From: Limosilactobacillus kribbianus
GTDB lineage: Bacteria; Bacillota; Bacilli; Lactobacillales; Lactobacillaceae
Length of the DNA stretch: 64,000 nt
NCBI RefSeq assembly: GCF_026413145.1
Contig: NZ_JAOVYZ010000001.1
Span: forward strand, 1 to 64,000
Direction of reading: 5' to 3'
This document shows, in pieces, positions 1-7,717 of the stretch (the first letter of the stretch is position 1; each line of letters opens with the position of its first letter). The translations under genes and the position numbers were made by a program. Below the pieces are notes generated by a model, which was not told the origin of the DNA, did no database searches, and saw only the letters and a list, made by a program, of their open reading frames with translations.

Positions 1-45
1 GACAAAAGAGGTCCAAGAACACTGTCATGCATAAGATAAAAGAAC

Positions 46-92
46 TCCCGATATGATCGACCGTCCAAGGATCGAAGCATATCGGGAATTTT
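46..92. terminator. Rho-independent terminator
   Basis: A 10-bp perfect stem (46-55 with 78-87) is flanked by T-rich tracts on both strands. It probably ends a gene lying mostly left of the window; a short open frame ends with TAA at 32-34. The tail touches the first possible start codon of the GGDEF fragment, which suggests the GGDEF gene lost its own promoter region. Confidence 0.65.
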
Positions 93-645
93 GATTCAAG
101 GCGTGTCGCCACGGCGGGCTTACTATTCCGCTGCGGTGGAATATGAGAGTACCCACGATGAGCTGACTGGTTTACTAAACTACCGGGCCTTTTCCGAATT
201 CGTTGAAAATACCCGGGGCAACGATATTCGCGGTGACCTGAAACTAGGGGTCGTGGACATTGATCACTTCAAGTGGGTCAATGATCGTTACGGCCACTTA
301 GCTGGCAATGAACTTCTGAAGGGCTTTGCCACCTACCTATTGACCAGTTTGCAGGAACGTTTTCAACAAAATGTGGCTGTTTATCGGTTCGGGGGCGAGG
401 AGTTTTGTATTGTTTTTGACGGGATTGAGGAGACCAAATGCACCCAGGCGATGCAGGAGATTGAAAAGCATCTCCAAAACCATCCCTTTGTGCTTGATGA
501 GGGCCAGCGATTAACGATTAGCTTCTCATGTGGAATTGCTCGTTCTGAGGAAACCGATCCACACCGTAGTCTTCGTGCGGCCGATGAACAACTATATCGG
601 GCTAAACGTCAAGGACGAGCTCAAATTTGTACCAATTTTGCGTGA
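91..645 (+). pseudogene. 5'-truncated diguanylate cyclase (GGDEF domain) fragment
   Basis: The 184-residue frame is almost only a GGDEF domain: the entry motif DELTGLLNYRAF lies near residues 23-34 and the active-site motif is GGEEF, so the core that condenses two GTP to cyclic di-GMP is visible. There is no RxxD inhibitory site just upstream of it. The frame starts at a TTG in the tail of the upstream terminator, has no convincing ribosome binding site, and lacks the membrane or sensor region that normally precedes GGDEF. I read it as a remnant whose 5' half was deleted. The following EAL gene is also broken. A short, free-standing cyclase is possible but less likely. Confidence 0.65.
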
Positions 646-710
646 TTGGTACTATCATAAAGGTTAAGAAAGGTATTCGGAGGATAATTGTAAAAGAGTG
701 GGGTGAGTAG

Positions 711-1412
711 ATGGTGAGTTCAGCGGTTGACTGGCAATTATTTGCCCAGCCAATTTTAAGAGTTGATAGTTGTACAAAATACTATCCCCAAGACTATGAA
801 TTGCTGATTCGTGATGCAAGTGGCCGGGTACCACTGCAGCAGCTTCAGCGTTTATTAGGCTCGGAAGAAGGAAATTATTGTTTCTGGGGATGGAAACGGA
901 ATGTTTTGCGGCCATTGATGGAAGAACATCAAGTGGGGATGCCTAGCTATTGGATTAATATTGATCCGGTCCAATTGGCCTTTGACAGCACCTGGCAATT
1001 CCTGCAGGATTTTTCCTGTTACCGGGACACGATGATGATTGAGGTGACGGAACGCCCGATTCAGGATGCCGCGACCGTTGTTGATCTGCCAGTGGCCATT
1101 CACCAGCTCCATCAGTTAGGATATTAAGTGGCGATGGATGATGTTGGAACCGGCCAAAATCAATGGCGGGCAATTCAATTGGTTAGTCATGATATTCAGC
1201 GAATTAAGCTCTCACTGTGGAAATTTCGCCAAAATTGCATTAACTGGCATTCGACCTTTCGGAAGTGGGATGATTTTGCTCACGCACACCGGCTCGAAAT
1301 GGTGGTGGAAGTAGTGGACTCGCTTGAGATTGCTCAGCAAGTTTTTGAGGCCGATCCCCAGTGCTTGCAACAGGGCTTCTATTATGAGGAGCCGGTTAGG
1401 TTAGAAAATTAA
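711..1412 (+). pseudogene. Cyclic-di-GMP phosphodiesterase (EAL domain) with an in-frame stop
   Basis: Two consecutive frames (711-1127 and 1128-1412) are in the same reading frame, separated only by TAA at 1125-1127. Together they make one EAL domain of about 234 residues: YELLIR (EAL position), a NID segment, EVTE, then after the stop AMDDVGTG and a VVEVVD segment with the conserved glutamate, and a C-terminal QQGFYY. The stop falls between GY and VAMDD, where a single C-to-T change of CAA or CGA would explain it. The metal- and base-related motifs lie on both sides, so neither half should be active. GGGGTGAG precedes the start (ATG 711 or GTG 714). A sequencing error or readthrough is the alternative. 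Confidence 0.75.
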
Positions 1413-1421
1413 AGATAGAAT

Positions 1422-1457
1422 AAAAGAGCTGCGTCATTTTTGGCGCAGCTCTTTTTG
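1422..1457. terminator. Bidirectional terminator
   Basis: The arm at 1422-1433 pairs with 1444-1455 around a short loop, with A and T tracts on the two sides. It serves both the EAL remnant and the converging oleate hydratase gene. Confidence 0.85.
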
Positions 1458-1465
1458 ACGATTGA

Positions 1466-3241
1466 TTATAGTAAGTGTTGTTCACGCATTAATTGCCCGA
1501 TCCAGTTGTTTTCCAGTTTTTTAAGCAGCGGTTTTTCGACCATCTTCGGGATCGGCAGGTCGATGTCTTCCAGCGGCTTCTGGTCGTTCATGTAGTACAT
1601 CGCCCGCATCAGGTCCCGGATGTCATAGACTGAGCCGTAAACCTCTGGGACACCTCGGTCGACGTCAAGCAGGGTGTAGACGGCTTCCATCGCGGTCCGG
1701 ACGGAGTATTCGGTCGTGAAGACGGTGTCCCGGCTCGGCGATTCGGCGAAGTTGCCGATGAAGGCCAGGTTGGCCGAACCCTGTGGTACGACTGCCGGCC
1801 GGTCGCCCTTGGTCCGCGGCATGAAGTAGGAGGTGACAAACGGCATGTAGACCGGCACGGTGTTGATCGAATCCTGGGCGGCCAACTTGTCGATCAGGGC
1901 CACCGGAACGCCGAGGTGGTAGAGCCATTCCTTGGTGATCTCCTCACCGGTGCAGTCGACGATCCGCTTCTTGATGTAGTTCCCCTTGGTGTTGGAGTAG
2001 AGTCCGTAGATCCAGACGATCGTTTCGTTGTCCTTCTGGGTCTTGAAGTGCGGCTGACGGTGAATCGTCCAGGAGAGCATCCAGTTGGAGTCGGTGACGG
2101 TGATGATCCCACCGGTGTTGACCTTGCCGTCGTGGAGGTCCCGCTTGGTCAGGCGCTCGATGTAGGGTTCAACCTGCGGATTCTTGACGGTCGCCGTGGC
2201 CGAAATGAACCAGGAGCGGTCCGGCAGGTTCTTGCAGAAGACGTCCGGGTTCCCGAAGGCCGGTGACTGCTTGGCGATGTTCTCCCAGAGCTTCCAGGAG
2301 CCGCCCAGCTCGTGGGTCGGCTTGGCGGCCTCGTGGTGGCTGCCGTAGGTCGTGCTCTCGGTGATTGAACCATTGGTGACGAAGACCAGGTCGTCGTCGG
2401 TCAGGTCGATCTCCTTGTGCTCGCCGCCCTGGGTCATGACGATCTTCTTGGCGTGCTTCTCGCCGTCCTTGGTGTCGACCAGGACGTTCTCCACCTGGGT
2501 GTCGTAGTCGAACTGGACGCCGTGGTCCTTGAGGTAGGCCAAAAGCGGCTTGGTCATCGACTCGTACTGGTTGTACTTGTTGAATTTCAAGGCGGTGAAG
2601 TTCGGCAGGCCGTCGATGTGGTGGATGAACCGCATCATGTAGCGCCGCATTTCCTTGAGGGAGTGCCACTTCTCGAAGGCAAACATGGTTGCCCAGTAGG
2701 TCCAGAAGTTGCTTTCGAAGAACTCGTCGGAGAAGTAGTCACCGATCGTCTTCGTACCCAGCTGGTCCTCCGGCGTCAAGACTAACTTGGTCAATTCCTT
2801 GATGGCCTTCTTGGAGAGCAGGTACTTGCCATCGGTCGGCACCTCGTTACCGCGCTGGTAGGTCAGCCGGCAGTTGGAGCTGTTCGGGTCGTCCTTGTCT
2901 AGCCAGTAGTACTCGTCGAGGTAGGATGCGCCCGGGATCTCCAGGGATGGGATCGAGTGGTACATGTCCCACATGCACTCGAAGTGATTCTCCATCTCCC
3001 GGCCGCCCCGGGTGACGAAGCCGGCTTCCGGCCGGTCCGCACCGTCGAGTGAGCCCCCGGCGATCGGTAATTCTTCCAAAACGTGGATCTGCTTGCCCGG
3101 CACCTGACCGTCCCGGACGAGGAAAACGGCGGCCGAGAGCCCGGCTAGCCCAGCCCCGACGATGTAAGCGTGCTTCTTGTCCGCTCCGGCCGGCTTGCGT
3201 GGCCGAGCGAAGGCTTCATAGTTTCCGTTGGAATAATACAT
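1466..3241 (-). CDS. ohyA: Oleate hydratase (fatty acid double-bond hydratase)
   Basis: The 591-residue FAD protein adds water across the cis-9 double bond of oleate and linoleate, giving 10-hydroxy fatty acids; in lactobacilli this detoxifies host unsaturated fatty acids. Visible: dinucleotide-binding GAGLAG at residues 29-34, the family signature RGGREMENHFEC at 78-89 with the catalytic glutamate at 82, and an FNKYNQYESM segment near 220. Length matches the family (older name: myosin-cross-reactive antigen). The start follows a GAAAGGAG site. It stands alone and diverges from ktrB, with a cre box in the shared gap. Codon use is more GC-rich than its neighbours, producing long antisense frames. 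Confidence 0.95.
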   Translation of the reverse strand: MYYSNGNYEAFARPRKPAGADKKHAYIVGAGLAGLSAAVFLVRDGQVPGKQIHVLEELPIAGGSLDGADRPEAGFVTRGGREMENHFECMWDMYHSIPSLEIPGASYLDEYYWLDKDDPNSSNCRLTYQRGNEVPTDGKYLLSKKAIKELTKLVLTPEDQLGTKTIGDYFSDEFFESNFWTYWATMFAFEKWHSLKEMRRYMMRFIHHIDGLPNFTALKFNKYNQYESMTKPLLAYLKDHGVQFDYDTQVENVLVDTKDGEKHAKKIVMTQGGEHKEIDLTDDDLVFVTNGSITESTTYGSHHEAAKPTHELGGSWKLWENIAKQSPAFGNPDVFCKNLPDRSWFISATATVKNPQVEPYIERLTKRDLHDGKVNTGGIITVTDSNWMLSWTIHRQPHFKTQKDNETIVWIYGLYSNTKGNYIKKRIVDCTGEEITKEWLYHLGVPVALIDKLAAQDSINTVPVYMPFVTSYFMPRTKGDRPAVVPQGSANLAFIGNFAESPSRDTVFTTEYSVRTAMEAVYTLLDVDRGVPEVYGSVYDIRDLMRAMYYMNDQKPLEDIDLPIPKMVEKPLLKKLENNWIGQLMREQHLL

Positions 3242-3292
3242 GAGACAGACTCCTTTCTGTCAAAGACACAACGATACACACCTTAATTGTAC

Positions 3293-3306
3293 TGTAAGCG
3301 CTTACC
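3293..3306. promoter_or_regulatory. cre box (CcpA site) between ohyA and ktrB
   Basis: TGTAAGCGCTTACC matches the CcpA consensus TGWAANCGNTNWCA at all but the last base and is nearly palindromic. It lies about 50 bp upstream of ohyA and about 50 bp upstream of the ktrB -10 element, so carbon catabolite control of ohyA is the simplest reading. Confidence 0.6.
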
Positions 3307-3354
3307 TGAGTCAATCAACGGAAATTGAAGGCGGTAATCAGGCGGGAAAAAGCT

Positions 3355-3360
3355 TATAAT
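3355..3360 (+). promoter_or_regulatory. -10 element of the ktrBA operon
   Basis: A perfect TATAAT overlaps an upstream in-frame ATG at 3359. Transcription would begin around 3367, so that ATG cannot be used and the start at 3389, after GCGGGTGA, is the real one. No good -35 hexamer is visible. Confidence 0.55.
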
Positions 3361-3388
3361 GAAGGTATTAACAAATGCGGGTGAAATT

Positions 3389-4732
3389 ATGATTGAGATC
3401 AGCGGACATAAGTATTCATTTCCCAAAATTCTAACCTTTGGCTTCCTCTTGGTGATCATCCTCGGCACGGCCCTGCTCAAATTGCCCTTTGCGACCCGGC
3501 CGGGACTGGCTACCAGCTTCATGACGGCCCTCTTCACCTCGACCAGTGCGACCTGCGTGACCGGGCTGACCCTGGTGAGCACCGCTACGCACTGGACGCT
3601 CTTCGGCCAGGTGGTGATTGCCGCCTTGATGGAGATCGGTGGTCTGGGCTTCATGACCTTTGCCGTCATGATGTCCCTAATGATTCGGCGGCGGATGAAG
3701 ATGTCGACCCGCTTGTTGACCCAGGAGGCCTTGAACCTCGACCACCTGTCGCAACTGAGCGTGGTCTACCTGATTATCCGCCTCTCGATTTTGATCCAAC
3801 TGATCGGCAGCGTCTTCTTGTTCTTTGATTTCTACCCGAAGTACGGCCTGACGCGGGCAATTTGGTACAGCCTCTTTCACGCCATCTCGGCCTTTTGTAA
3901 TGCCGGCTTCGACCTCTTCGGCAATAGCATGGAGAATTACGCCAACGACCCCTACATGATCTGCGTCCTGGCGGTCCTGATCCTGGCTGGGTCCTTTGGT
4001 TTCCTGGTCTGGAAGGATATCCTAGGCTATCATAAGTACCACCATTTGTCCCTGCATACCCAGCTAGCCCTGCGCACCGGGGGGGGCCTGATGGTTACCT
4101 CGGTAATCGTCTACTTCCTGACCGAGCATAACCTGGCCCAGCTTAGCGGCCAGCTCTCGGCACCGCAGCGCTTTCTCAACACGATTTTCATGGCGATCAC
4201 GCCGCGGACCGCGGGGCTGATCACCTTTCCTTACAATAACTTGAGTGCGGCCGGGCTGAGCTTCACGATTTTGCTGATGTTCATCGGCGGGACCCCCGGA
4301 TCGACGGCCGGCGGGATCAAGACGACCACGGTCGGACTCCTGGTCGTTCAGAGCATCGCCACATTGCGTGGGCAAAAGGACACCGAGTTTGCCCACCGGC
4401 GCTTCACCCAGGAGAACGTCTACCGGGCGCTGACCCTGCTCTTCGTGGCCCTGCTGATCCTCTTCGTCGCCGTCCTGCTGCTGGTTGAGACCCAGGCCCT
4501 GCCGAAGCACGATTCGCTGTCCTACGTGACTTTCGAGGCCGTGGCAGCGTTCGGGACCACCGGGATTTCGCTGGGGATCACGCCCCAGCTGAATTTCATC
4601 GGCCAGATCATCATCATGATCCTGATGTTCGTCGGCCGGGTCGGCATCTACACCGTCATGTTCTCGGTCTTCAACGCCCGGCCGAAGACCAAGAGCTACC
4701 GTTATCCAGAGGAGAGTGTTTTAATTGGCTAA
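3389..4732 (+). CDS. ktrB: Potassium uptake channel subunit KtrB/TrkH
   Basis: This 447-residue membrane protein is the pore subunit of a Ktr-type (sodium-coupled) K+ uptake system. Four pore-loop selectivity segments, each with the key glycine, are visible: SATCVTGL, FCNAGFDL, PRTAGL and AFGTTGIS, separated by paired membrane helices. Length fits KtrB (about 450) rather than the longer E. coli TrkH. Start chosen at 3389 because the TATAAT promoter element overlaps the upstream ATG. Its end overlaps the start of ktrA by 8 bp, implying translational coupling of the pore and its gating subunit. Confidence 0.93.
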   Translation: MIEISGHKYSFPKILTFGFLLVIILGTALLKLPFATRPGLATSFMTALFTSTSATCVTGLTLVSTATHWTLFGQVVIAALMEIGGLGFMTFAVMMSLMIRRRMKMSTRLLTQEALNLDHLSQLSVVYLIIRLSILIQLIGSVFLFFDFYPKYGLTRAIWYSLFHAISAFCNAGFDLFGNSMENYANDPYMICVLAVLILAGSFGFLVWKDILGYHKYHHLSLHTQLALRTGGGLMVTSVIVYFLTEHNLAQLSGQLSAPQRFLNTIFMAITPRTAGLITFPYNNLSAAGLSFTILLMFIGGTPGSTAGGIKTTTVGLLVVQSIATLRGQKDTEFAHRRFTQENVYRALTLLFVALLILFVAVLLLVETQALPKHDSLSYVTFEAVAAFGTTGISLGITPQLNFIGQIIIMILMFVGRVGIYTVMFSVFNARPKTKSYRYPEESVLIG

Positions 4733-5393
4733 AAAAGAAAGCTACGCCGTCATCGGCATCGGCCAGTTCGGCGCATCAATCTGTGAAGCACTGGTCGCCG
4801 CCAGCCAGGAGGTCCTGGCGATTGATATCAACGAAGAAGTTATCAACGAACTGGCCAACTCGGTCATGCGGGCTGTGGTTGCCGATGCCCAGGATGAGGA
4901 CGCACTGCGCGAACTCGACATTGGCAGTTTCGACCACGTCTACATTTCAATCGGACAGAACATCGAGGCCAGTATCATGGCTACCCTGATTGCTAAGGAC
5001 CTCGGTGCCAAAGACGTGACCTGCCGGGCCGAGAATGCCAACCACGCCCGGGTGCTGGAACGGGTCGGCGCCGACCGGGTCGTCCGGCCGGAGCACGACC
5101 TGGCCAAGCGGCTGGTTTTCCAGCAGCTCAACCCGAGCGTCGTCGATTACGTCACCCTGAGCAAGGAGACCACCCTGGCTGAAGTGGTGATCGACAACCC
5201 GAAGTTCGTGGGTCGGAGCCTGGACGAGCTGGATTTTCGGAATAGGTTTCACGTCACCGTGATCATCATCGTCAGTGCCGACGATCAGGTCAACCAGATG
5301 CCCCAGGCCAACGACGTGATTCAGGAGGGCGACAAGGTCACCGTGGTCGGTAAGTTGGAAGATATTCAGCGCTTGAACGATATTGTCAGTTGA
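4725..5393 (+). CDS. ktrA: Potassium uptake regulatory subunit KtrA/TrkA (RCK)
   Basis: A 222-residue cytoplasmic protein that gates KtrB. The N-terminal RCK_N domain has the Rossmann motif GIGQFG at 11-16 and an acidic residue after the second strand (AIDIN); the C-terminal third (from about residue 140) is an RCK_C/TrkA_C domain that binds small ligands such as cyclic di-AMP in this family. Translation starts at TTG 4725 inside the last codons of ktrB, preceded by AGAGGAGA. Second gene of a four-gene run (ktrB, ktrA, methyltransferase, aldo/keto reductase). Confidence 0.92.
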   Translation: MAKKESYAVIGIGQFGASICEALVAASQEVLAIDINEEVINELANSVMRAVVADAQDEDALRELDIGSFDHVYISIGQNIEASIMATLIAKDLGAKDVTCRAENANHARVLERVGADRVVRPEHDLAKRLVFQQLNPSVVDYVTLSKETTLAEVVIDNPKFVGRSLDELDFRNRFHVTVIIIVSADDQVNQMPQANDVIQEGDKVTVVGKLEDIQRLNDIVS

Positions 5394-5409
5394 TAAGGAA
5401 GCAAGCATT

Positions 5410-6102
5410 ATGAAGTTACGTAGAATCAACGTTATGACCCTCTTAGCCGTGGACATCCTGGTAGTGGTCGGTGGACTGATTTACAGCCTGATCAGCACCC
5501 ACTATTGGAACTTGCTCTGGGGTGTGCTATTGGCTGCCTGGGGCCTGATCCTCACCCACACGATGACGGCCGGGCACCTGCGAGTTTGGCAAGGATTGAT
5601 TGACCGCTTTGGCTTTGGCGGCCACGATCAGATCTTAGACCTCAGCGGCGGACGGTTCAACGACCTGCTTCTGATAGCGAAGAGTTTGACAGCCCCCGCC
5701 AAGGTTACCGGAACGGGGGACTGGCGCCAGGACCAAAAGGAGCTCCAGGGACGAATCAACGCGGCTAAGGTGGCCGACCGGGTTAAGCTGGTTGACGCCG
5801 ACGTCTTCAACCTGAACTTTGCGGACCGCTCCTTCGACTACGTCCTGGTCGACCTGGCCTTCCACAACATCGGCCCCGCCTTGGAGCGCGGCCGGGCGGT
5901 CCAGGAGGCCAGCCGGGTACTGAAGGCCGCCGGGACACTGGTAATTACCGATTGTGCCTACATTGATGAGTACCAACGGGCGTTAGGCAATCTCGGCTTC
6001 AACGATATTCGGGTGCTGTCGACCGGCTTCAATGGCTGGTGGGGTAGCCCCTGGACGACGACCAAGGTTTTGATTGCCAAGCGTTATCCACGAAGGAGGT
6101 AG
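5410..6102 (+). CDS. Membrane-anchored class I SAM-dependent methyltransferase
   Basis: A 230-residue protein with two hydrophobic segments in the first 55 residues, then a methyltransferase fold: strand 1 ILDLSGG near residue 75 (a variant of DxGxG), VDADVFNLNF and the DYVLVDLAFHNI strand-4 region, and TLVITDCAY. The substrate cannot be told. The start follows AAGGAAG directly after the ktrA stop. The last codons overlap the GGAGG site of the next gene, so it is translated from the ktr operon. Pairing of a methyltransferase with K+ uptake is odd and its role is unknown. Confidence 0.75.
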   Translation: MKLRRINVMTLLAVDILVVVGGLIYSLISTHYWNLLWGVLLAAWGLILTHTMTAGHLRVWQGLIDRFGFGGHDQILDLSGGRFNDLLLIAKSLTAPAKVTGTGDWRQDQKELQGRINAAKVADRVKLVDADVFNLNFADRSFDYVLVDLAFHNIGPALERGRAVQEASRVLKAAGTLVITDCAYIDEYQRALGNLGFNDIRVLSTGFNGWWGSPWTTTKVLIAKRYPRRR

Positions 6103-6107
6103 AAAAA

Positions 6108-6935
6108 ATGAAGTATTTAACGATCAAGGGTGAGAAACTCAGCCAGATTGGCCTGGGTGGGGCGGACCTGGGCCGCCAGCCCGAAGATGAGGCCGCCGCA
6201 ATTCGCTATGGCCTGACCCACGGGATCAACGTGGTCGACACGGCGGAAAGCTACCCGGGCAGCGAGAAGATTATCGGTTGGGCGATGCAGGGCCTCGACC
6301 GCTCACAGACCTTTATCGTTTCCAAGGTTCTGCCAAGCCACGCGACCCCGGATCAGGAGCGGCGCAGCCTGGAAGCCAGCCTGAAGCAACTGGGGACTGA
6401 TTATCTGGACCTCTACCTTCTGCACTGGCGGGCCAATGCCGACCTTGCCCAGGCGGTGGCCGGCCTGGAGAGTCTCAAACAGGAGGGCCTGATCCGTCAC
6501 TGGGGAGTTTCCAACTTTGATGTTGCGGACATGGAGGACCTCCTGAAGGTGCCGGATGGTGACCAGGTCTTTGCCAACGAGGACCTCTATAACATCACGA
6601 GCCGCGGCGTTGAGTACGACCTCTTGCCGTGGCAAGCTCAGCGGGGAATTGGCTTCCTCGGCTACTCGCCCTTCCACGCGGTCGGCTGGAACTATCTCCA
6701 CCCGACGCTGGTCTTGCGCGAGATCGGCACGGCCCACCACGCGACGCCATACCAGGTGATGCTGGCCTGGATTACCCGCAATAACAATGTCCTCAGCCTG
6801 CCCAAGGCCAGTTCCGTCGATCACGTCAAGGCCAACATCGCGGCCTTGGACCTGGAGCTGACGGAAGACGAACTAAGGATGATCGATGAGGAATATCCGG
6901 CCCCGACGACCAAGGTATCGCTGGAGAAAATTTAG
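6108..6935 (+). CDS. Aldo/keto reductase
   Basis: A 275-residue NADPH-dependent oxidoreductase of the AKR superfamily. The catalytic tetrad is visible: Asp and Tyr in VVDTAESYPG (about 44-51), Lys in FIVSKVLP and His in LYLLHWR. The C-terminal LPKASSVDHVKAN segment is the usual phosphate-binding KxS..R/N region. It starts 5 bp after the methyltransferase with a strong GGAGG site and ends the ktr operon; a hairpin follows. Substrate unknown, probably an aldehyde or sugar. Confidence 0.88.
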   Translation: MKYLTIKGEKLSQIGLGGADLGRQPEDEAAAIRYGLTHGINVVDTAESYPGSEKIIGWAMQGLDRSQTFIVSKVLPSHATPDQERRSLEASLKQLGTDYLDLYLLHWRANADLAQAVAGLESLKQEGLIRHWGVSNFDVADMEDLLKVPDGDQVFANEDLYNITSRGVEYDLLPWQAQRGIGFLGYSPFHAVGWNYLHPTLVLREIGTAHHATPYQVMLAWITRNNNVLSLPKASSVDHVKANIAALDLELTEDELRMIDEEYPAPTTKVSLEKI

Positions 6936-6943
6936 ACGAACGA

Positions 6944-6980
6944 AAAAAACACTCTTCTCGAAATGAGTTGAGTGGTTTTT
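6944..6980 (+). terminator. Terminator of the ktr operon
   Basis: The AAAAACACTC arm near 6945-6954 pairs with GAGTGGTTTTT at 6970-6980; T run at the end. Confidence 0.7.
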
Positions 6981-6991
6981 AAAACTGTTGT

Positions 6992-7027
6992 CATGTTGGC
7001 AACATGAAAGTAAAATGTTAATATATA
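6992..7027 (+). promoter_or_regulatory. Promoter with overlapping palindrome, upstream of a small peptide gene
   Basis: TTGGCA (6997-7002) and an AT-rich TAATATATA -10 region (7019-7027) make a plausible promoter. A 15-nt palindrome centred at 6999 (CATGTTG, g, CAACATG) covers the -35 hexamer and could be an operator. Confidence 0.45.
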
Positions 7028-7029
7028 GA

Positions 7030-7122
7030 TGTAAGCTATTAAGTGCTTACAGGGCCACACATCAACACCGATTCTAGATAAAGGTGGTGGAGGTCTTGTA
7101 TGACACACTCTTGAAGATCGGT
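7030..7122 (+). other. Structured 5' leader of the small peptide mRNA
   Basis: TGTAAGC (7030-7036) can pair with GCTTACA (7045-7051) at the 5' end of the predicted transcript, and ACCGAT (7067-7072) with ATCGGT (7117-7122), which encloses the AAGGTGG ribosome binding site. Such 5' sequestering structures are typical of type I toxin mRNAs; here it is inference. Confidence 0.4.
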
Positions 7123-7233
7123 ACTTTATTATCGTTATATAGCGGCTCATTTGTTGCCATTTTCACGATAGTCGAGTACCTTACCCAGCTCATTCGCTGG
7201 ATAAAGAAAAAGGCACGTTCGAAACGGCCTTAA
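7096..7233 (+). CDS. Small hydrophobic peptide, candidate type I toxin
   Basis: A 45-residue frame read from TTG 7096, eight bases after AAGGTGG. The peptide has one hydrophobic helix (about residues 7-30, LLKIGTLLSLYSGSFVAIF...) and ends in a strongly basic tail (RWIKKKARSKRP). That architecture, the structured leader, the own promoter and the tight terminator just behind it fit holin-like or Fst/TxpA-like toxic peptides of type I toxin-antitoxin systems. I cannot match it to a named family. GTG starts at 7084 and 7087 are possible but lack spacing to a binding site. An antisense RNA partner was not identified. Confidence 0.5.
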   Translation: MYDTLLKIGTLLSLYSGSFVAIFTIVEYLTQLIRWIKKKARSKRP

Positions 7234-7243
7234 CATAGCTTAT

Positions 7244-7280
7244 AAAAGGGGTTGAGCGTTGCACCGCTTACCCCTTTTTC
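7244..7280 (+). terminator. Terminator of the small peptide gene
   Basis: AAAAGGGGT plus GAGCG pair with CGCTT plus ACCCCTTTTT, ending in T5; a strong hairpin directly behind the peptide stop. Confidence 0.85.
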
Positions 7281-7319
7281 AATTAATGTTATTATACTAA
7301 ATAAAATGGAGAATGTAAA

Positions 7320-7436
7320 ATGAAGTATCTTTTGCTAATTGCTATATATGGTTTAGCTGCTATCTTTATAATTATAGGAATAAAGCAATGCAAAGCTTTA
7401 TATCAAGAGATCAAGGACATGATTAAAAAGGGGTAA
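7320..7436 (+). CDS. Small membrane protein (38 aa), unknown
   Basis: ATG at 7320 follows TGGAG with good spacing. The 38-residue product is a single hydrophobic helix (about residues 3-20, LLLIAIYGLAAIFIIIG) followed by a basic/acidic tail (KQCKALYQEIKDMIKKG). AT-rich codon use unlike the GC-rich neighbours. It ends four bases before the next gene, whose AAAAGGGG binding site lies in its last codons, so the two are coupled. Function not recognised. Confidence 0.55.
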   Translation: MKYLLLIAIYGLAAIFIIIGIKQCKALYQEIKDMIKKG

Positions 7437-7440
7437 TAGT

Positions 7441-7647
7441 TTGCCACGAGCTAGGAAATATACGCCAGAAGAGGCTTACCAAAGAAAACTGGAAAGCAAT
7501 AAGCGCTACCAGGATAAACATAAAGAGGTAATTTACCGCAACCAGCTAAAAAGCAAGGCGAAGAACTTCATAACCAAAAAGGCCACGCGAGACGAACTGC
7601 TGTATTTTCAAAATTTGATTACCGATAAATTAAACGAAAAGGAATAG
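7441..7647 (+). CDS. Small basic protein (68 aa), unknown
   Basis: Starts with TTG at 7441, seven bases after AAAAGGGG. The product is rich in Lys, Arg and Glu (R-x-x-KYTPEEAYQRKLESNKRYQ...), predicted helical and cytoplasmic, with no membrane segment. It resembles small charged accessory proteins often seen on plasmids and phages of lactobacilli, but I do not recognise a defined family. It forms a two-gene unit with the 38-residue membrane protein and is closed by a terminator that overlaps its stop codon. Low GC suggests acquisition. Confidence 0.6.
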   Translation: MPRARKYTPEEAYQRKLESNKRYQDKHKEVIYRNQLKSKAKNFITKKATRDELLYFQNLITDKLNEKE

Positions 7648-7668
7648 TATTCTTACTATTCTTTTTTG
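7642..7668 (+). terminator. Terminator
   Basis: GAATAGTA (7642-7649) pairs with TACTATTC (7654-7661), then T6. It includes the stop codon of the preceding gene. Confidence 0.8.
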
Positions 7669-7717
7669 ATTTGGCGTACAATTGACGATAAAACTAATTG
7701 AGAAGGGAATTTATCAA

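Noticed and set aside
1916-2785. Long open frames on the plus strand opposite ohyA (1916-2266, 2417-2785)
   Set aside because: They are antisense to a well-supported gene with GC-rich third positions, which removes stops on the other strand. No ribosome binding site and no recognisable domain.
6932-7150. A 72-codon minus-strand frame opposite the small toxin-like gene
   Set aside because: Low-quality composition, runs through the upstream terminator and has no binding site. If anything is transcribed on this strand, an antisense RNA is more likely than a protein.
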